DNA of 34,790 bases from Acidobacteriota bacterium (GTDB lineage Bacteria; Acidobacteriota; Terriglobia; Terriglobales; Acidobacteriaceae). Both the position numbers and the translations under genes were made by a program. Positions 32,871 through 34,790 of this stretch are shown piece after piece; within the stretch, counting starts at the first letter, position 1, and every line of letters begins with the position of its first letter. Below the pieces are notes generated by a model. It had not been told where the DNA came from. It worked only from the letters and a program-made list of their open reading frames with translations, and did not search any database. The stretch lies in NCBI GenBank assembly GCA_021818105.1, contig JAKAFB010000033.1, positions 1 to 34,790 on the forward strand, in the 5' to 3' direction.

Positions 32871-33914
32871 TCAGTTGCCCGTCTGGATCTTCACCAGCTC
32901 CGGCTCCTTCTCCTTGCCGTAGGTGGGGAAGATGATGCGCTTCTGCGGCGCGCGCCAGTGGTCGATGTAGCTGATGCGGTGCACGCAGCCAATCGTGCAG
33001 TTCGGCGCGCAGCTCTTGCCCGTCTTGAACTCGCGTTTTACGTCGAGTTTTGTGTACTCGGCCAGCGGCACGCCCGGAAAACCCCTCTGCTGGCTGCAGT
33101 AGTGCACCAGCCCGTCTTCGCAGATGTACAGGTAGCGCGAGCCTGCGCGGCAGCGCCAGTTGTTGGGGCGGCCCTGCACAATTGCTTCCTGAAACTTGTC
33201 GAACTGTGCGTAGTTGGTCTTCTTTCGATTCGTCATCTCAAAGTAGACCTTGGCATCCTCCGGCCGCAGTGGCTTCAGTTGCCCGTCGCCGTCGTGGATA
33301 ATGCCAATCGTTGATTCAAAGCCCAGCTCCAGTGCGCGCTTGCCAATCACTAGCGCATCCTGCGGATTCTTGAAGCCTCCGCCGACCACTGAGTTGATGT
33401 TCACGTGGAACTCGGCATACTCGGCCAGCATCTGCAGCTTCTTGTCCAGCACCTTCAGACTCTTCTTTGAGATCGCGTCCGGCTCCACGTTATCAATTGA
33501 AATCTGCATGTGGTCCAGGCCGGCGCGGTTCAGCAGCTCAATGCGCTCCGCGTTCAGCAGATAGCCGTTCGTGATCATGCCCGCAATCGCGCCGTTGCTG
33601 CGGATGCGCCGGATGATGTCGTCCAGTTGCGGATGCGTCAGGGGCTCGCCGCCGCTGATGCCCACCATGGCCGTGCCCAGCCTGCCCAGGTGGTCAATGC
33701 GCCGCAGCATCTCCTCGAGCGGCACCGGCTCGCTCACCTTGTCGTACTCGTTGCAGTAGGCGCAGCTCAGGTTGCAAAAGCGCATGGGCACAATCTGTGC
33801 CAGCACCGGATGCCCGGTGGAAGCCAGCGCACGGCCCACCATGGCCAACTCGCGCACCTTGCGCGTGGCCGCAATCCAGCGCCCGCGTGCCGTCGATCTC
33901 CGGGGAACACCCAT
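32871..33914 (-). CDS. Radical SAM enzyme with C-terminal cysteine cluster
   Basis: 347 residues. The [4Fe-4S] motif C-N-L-S-C-A-Y-C (Cys47, Cys51, Cys54) is followed by the SAM-binding GISGGEPL and by barrel motifs MITNGYLL and HMQISIDNV. The C-terminal part carries further cysteines (WRC, YLYIC, HYCSQQRG, CAPNCTIGC), as in SPASM/twitch enzymes that bind extra clusters and often modify peptides; no precursor peptide gene was found nearby. The reaction is unknown. The start is unsure: AGAAGG abuts ATG 33914, and a later start near Met25 is possible. Confidence 0.85.
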   Translation of the reverse strand: MGVPRRSTARGRWIAATRKVRELAMVGRALASTGHPVLAQIVPMRFCNLSCAYCNEYDKVSEPVPLEEMLRRIDHLGRLGTAMVGISGGEPLTHPQLDDIIRRIRSNGAIAGMITNGYLLNAERIELLNRAGLDHMQISIDNVEPDAISKKSLKVLDKKLQMLAEYAEFHVNINSVVGGGFKNPQDALVIGKRALELGFESTIGIIHDGDGQLKPLRPEDAKVYFEMTNRKKTNYAQFDKFQEAIVQGRPNNWRCRAGSRYLYICEDGLVHYCSQQRGFPGVPLAEYTKLDVKREFKTGKSCAPNCTIGCVHRISYIDHWRAPQKRIIFPTYGKEKEPELVKIQTGN

Positions 33915-34094
33915 CCTTCTATTGAATCACATCGCCTGCCCGCCCTCCACGCAGGTGTGCACAAGGGCCTTAATTGCTGCCGGTTTACGTGGAGAAAAAG
34001 GGGAATCTGCTTTGCAGATAAATAGAGTGAATTTTTGCACACTGGAAACAGTGGCCTGTGTTGAGGGGCAAGAGCCGAGGGAAAGGACGAAACG

Positions 34095-34562
34095 ATGCAG
34101 AAGGAATTGCGGCAGCGGGCGCGGCGGGACCTGGAGGAAGAGATTCGGGTGTTCCGGTCGAAGGATGTGCGGCGGTCTCGGTGGGGCTGGGTGCGGGGTG
34201 TGCGGCAGGCGGTGGGCATGCCCGTGGCGGAGATGGCACGACGGATGCAGGTGAGCACGTCAGAGATTTTTCGGCTGGAGGTGGCGGAGCAGGAGGACGC
34301 GATCACGCTGAAGAAGCTGCGGGCGGCGGCGCGCGCGCTGGAATGCGAACTGGTGTACGCGGTGGTGCCGATGAAGGGCACGCTGGAAGACCTGGCGCGG
34401 GAGGCGGAACGGGAGCGGCAGCGGCAGGCGGAGGAGCGCCCAAAGCGCGGCCCGAAGGCCGATCCCTACCGGCTGTTGCAGTCCGTGAAGGCGCTGCTGA
34501 CGCTGACGGGCTGGCACCAGGGCAGGAGAAAGCGGAGAAGAAAAGCGAGCAAGGCTGCGTGA
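34095..34562 (+). CDS. HTH protein like 'mobile mystery protein A'
   Basis: 155 residues. Residues 28-75 (RWGWVRGVRQAVGMPVAEMARRMQVSTSEIFRLEVAEQEDAITLKKLRAAARALECELVYAVVP) form a Cro/C1-type helix-turn-helix and match the family called mobile mystery protein A, which normally precedes a Fic-domain partner (protein B). Here the 228 bp after the stop hold no such gene. The C-terminus is an arginine-rich tail (GRRKRRRKASKAA) absent from typical members. AAAGGA stands 7 nt before the ATG. The gene is very GC-rich with long runs of GCG and CGG codons, unlike its neighbours, which may reflect transfer. It probably binds DNA; its target is unknown. Confidence 0.75.
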   Translation: MQKELRQRARRDLEEEIRVFRSKDVRRSRWGWVRGVRQAVGMPVAEMARRMQVSTSEIFRLEVAEQEDAITLKKLRAAARALECELVYAVVPMKGTLEDLAREAERERQRQAEERPKRGPKADPYRLLQSVKALLTLTGWHQGRRKRRRKASKAA

Positions 34563-34627
34563 ACGCAGGGCTGCCCCTGGCTCCGAGAGCGAAGACCCGG
34601 AAGGTGGTTGGGGTTCGTGGTTTCCCA

Positions 34628-34647
34628 AGGTCTCAGGGGCGAGACCT
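34628..34647. repeat. Acidobacterial intergenic repeat-like hairpin
   Basis: AGGTCTC (34628-34634) pairs with GAGACCT (34641-34647) across AGGGGC. Together with the nearby GGGTGCCCAT (34671-34680) this resembles a sequence family scattered through acidobacterial intergenic regions (AGGTCTC...GAGACCTGG...GGGTGCCC). That recollection was not checked. No gene is present between 34563 and the window end. Confidence 0.45.
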
Positions 34648-34730
34648 GGCCACCTGCCTTTTGCGATCCCGGGTGCCCATCGATAAGGAAGAAGGCTGTG
34701 TCAAGCACAAAATTCGACAGACCTATCCTG

Positions 34731-34748
34731 ACGGCGCGTGAGCGCCGT
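34731..34748. repeat. Short perfect hairpin with GTGA loop
   Basis: ACGGCGC (34731-34737) pairs perfectly with GCGCCGT (34742-34748) around GTGA, a GNRA-type tetraloop that makes RNA hairpins unusually stable. It lies 168 bp after the HTH gene with no T-run behind it; it may be part of the same repeat-like block. Confidence 0.4.
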
Positions 34749-34790
34749 GCTGTTGGCCGAGGGTAGGTAGAGGACCAAGAGTTCTTTACT

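Noticed and set aside
34058..34741. 227-residue glycine/alanine-rich open frame overlapping the HTH gene
   Set aside because: It is the +2 frame of the GC-rich HTH gene; the HTH frame matches a known family and has the ribosome binding site.

Overview
The window looks like chromosomal DNA of an acidobacterium (Acidobacteriota, probably the Acidobacteriaceae near Granulicella, Edaphobacter or Terriglobus). Several features point there. It holds a cupin almost identical in layout to the Granulicella tundricola hydroxynitrile lyase, a winged-helix/PD40 membrane regulator, a tricorn-like S41 protease, small secreted 'IPFAF...PAGEY' proteins, a Kelch protein with an Ig-like segment, and intergenic hairpins of a kind common in this phylum. 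GC content is fairly high throughout. I see no rRNA, tRNA, CRISPR array, transposase or phage gene.

Left part (1-6460, mostly + strand): the 3' part of a seven-bladed Kelch protein, an SLC13/ArsB-type anion permease, then an OPT peptide transporter translationally coupled (ATGA overlap) to a cytoplasmic DUF885 metallo-hydrolase. The last pair reads as an import-and-hydrolyse module for peptides.

Middle part (6548-17135, - strand): a tricorn-like protease, an exported HSL-type esterase, a small secreted protein, a GH3 beta-glucosidase, and an EmrB/EmrA-type efflux pair. The pump is divergent from a TetR regulator. A perfect 14-bp palindrome fills the -35/-10 spacer of the pump promoter, and the predicted transcript starts at the AUG of the adaptor gene (leaderless).

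17853-26220: an exported M48-like protein fused to a beta-propeller, whose HExxH zinc site has decayed to QEIGR; the GtHNL-type cupin; an exported amidohydrolase divergent from an exported metallo-beta-lactamase-fold protein; a Tat-exported xylose-isomerase-like TIM barrel; two unlisted 38-residue membrane proteins; and a UGT-like glycosyltransferase.

Right part (26221-34790): the first 15 or so codons of a lost response regulator, a secreted hypothetical, a 36-residue membrane protein, a DsbA-like thioredoxin, the winged-helix/PD40 regulator, a small secreted protein, an M29 aminopeptidase, a radical SAM enzyme, and an orphan 'mobile mystery protein A'-like HTH gene followed by repeat-like noncoding DNA. 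Most genes act at or beyond the inner membrane: peptide, polysaccharide and small-molecule breakdown plus efflux, as expected for a soil heterotroph. Coordinates for many starts were shortened from the longest frame where a ribosome binding site or signal peptide argued for it.
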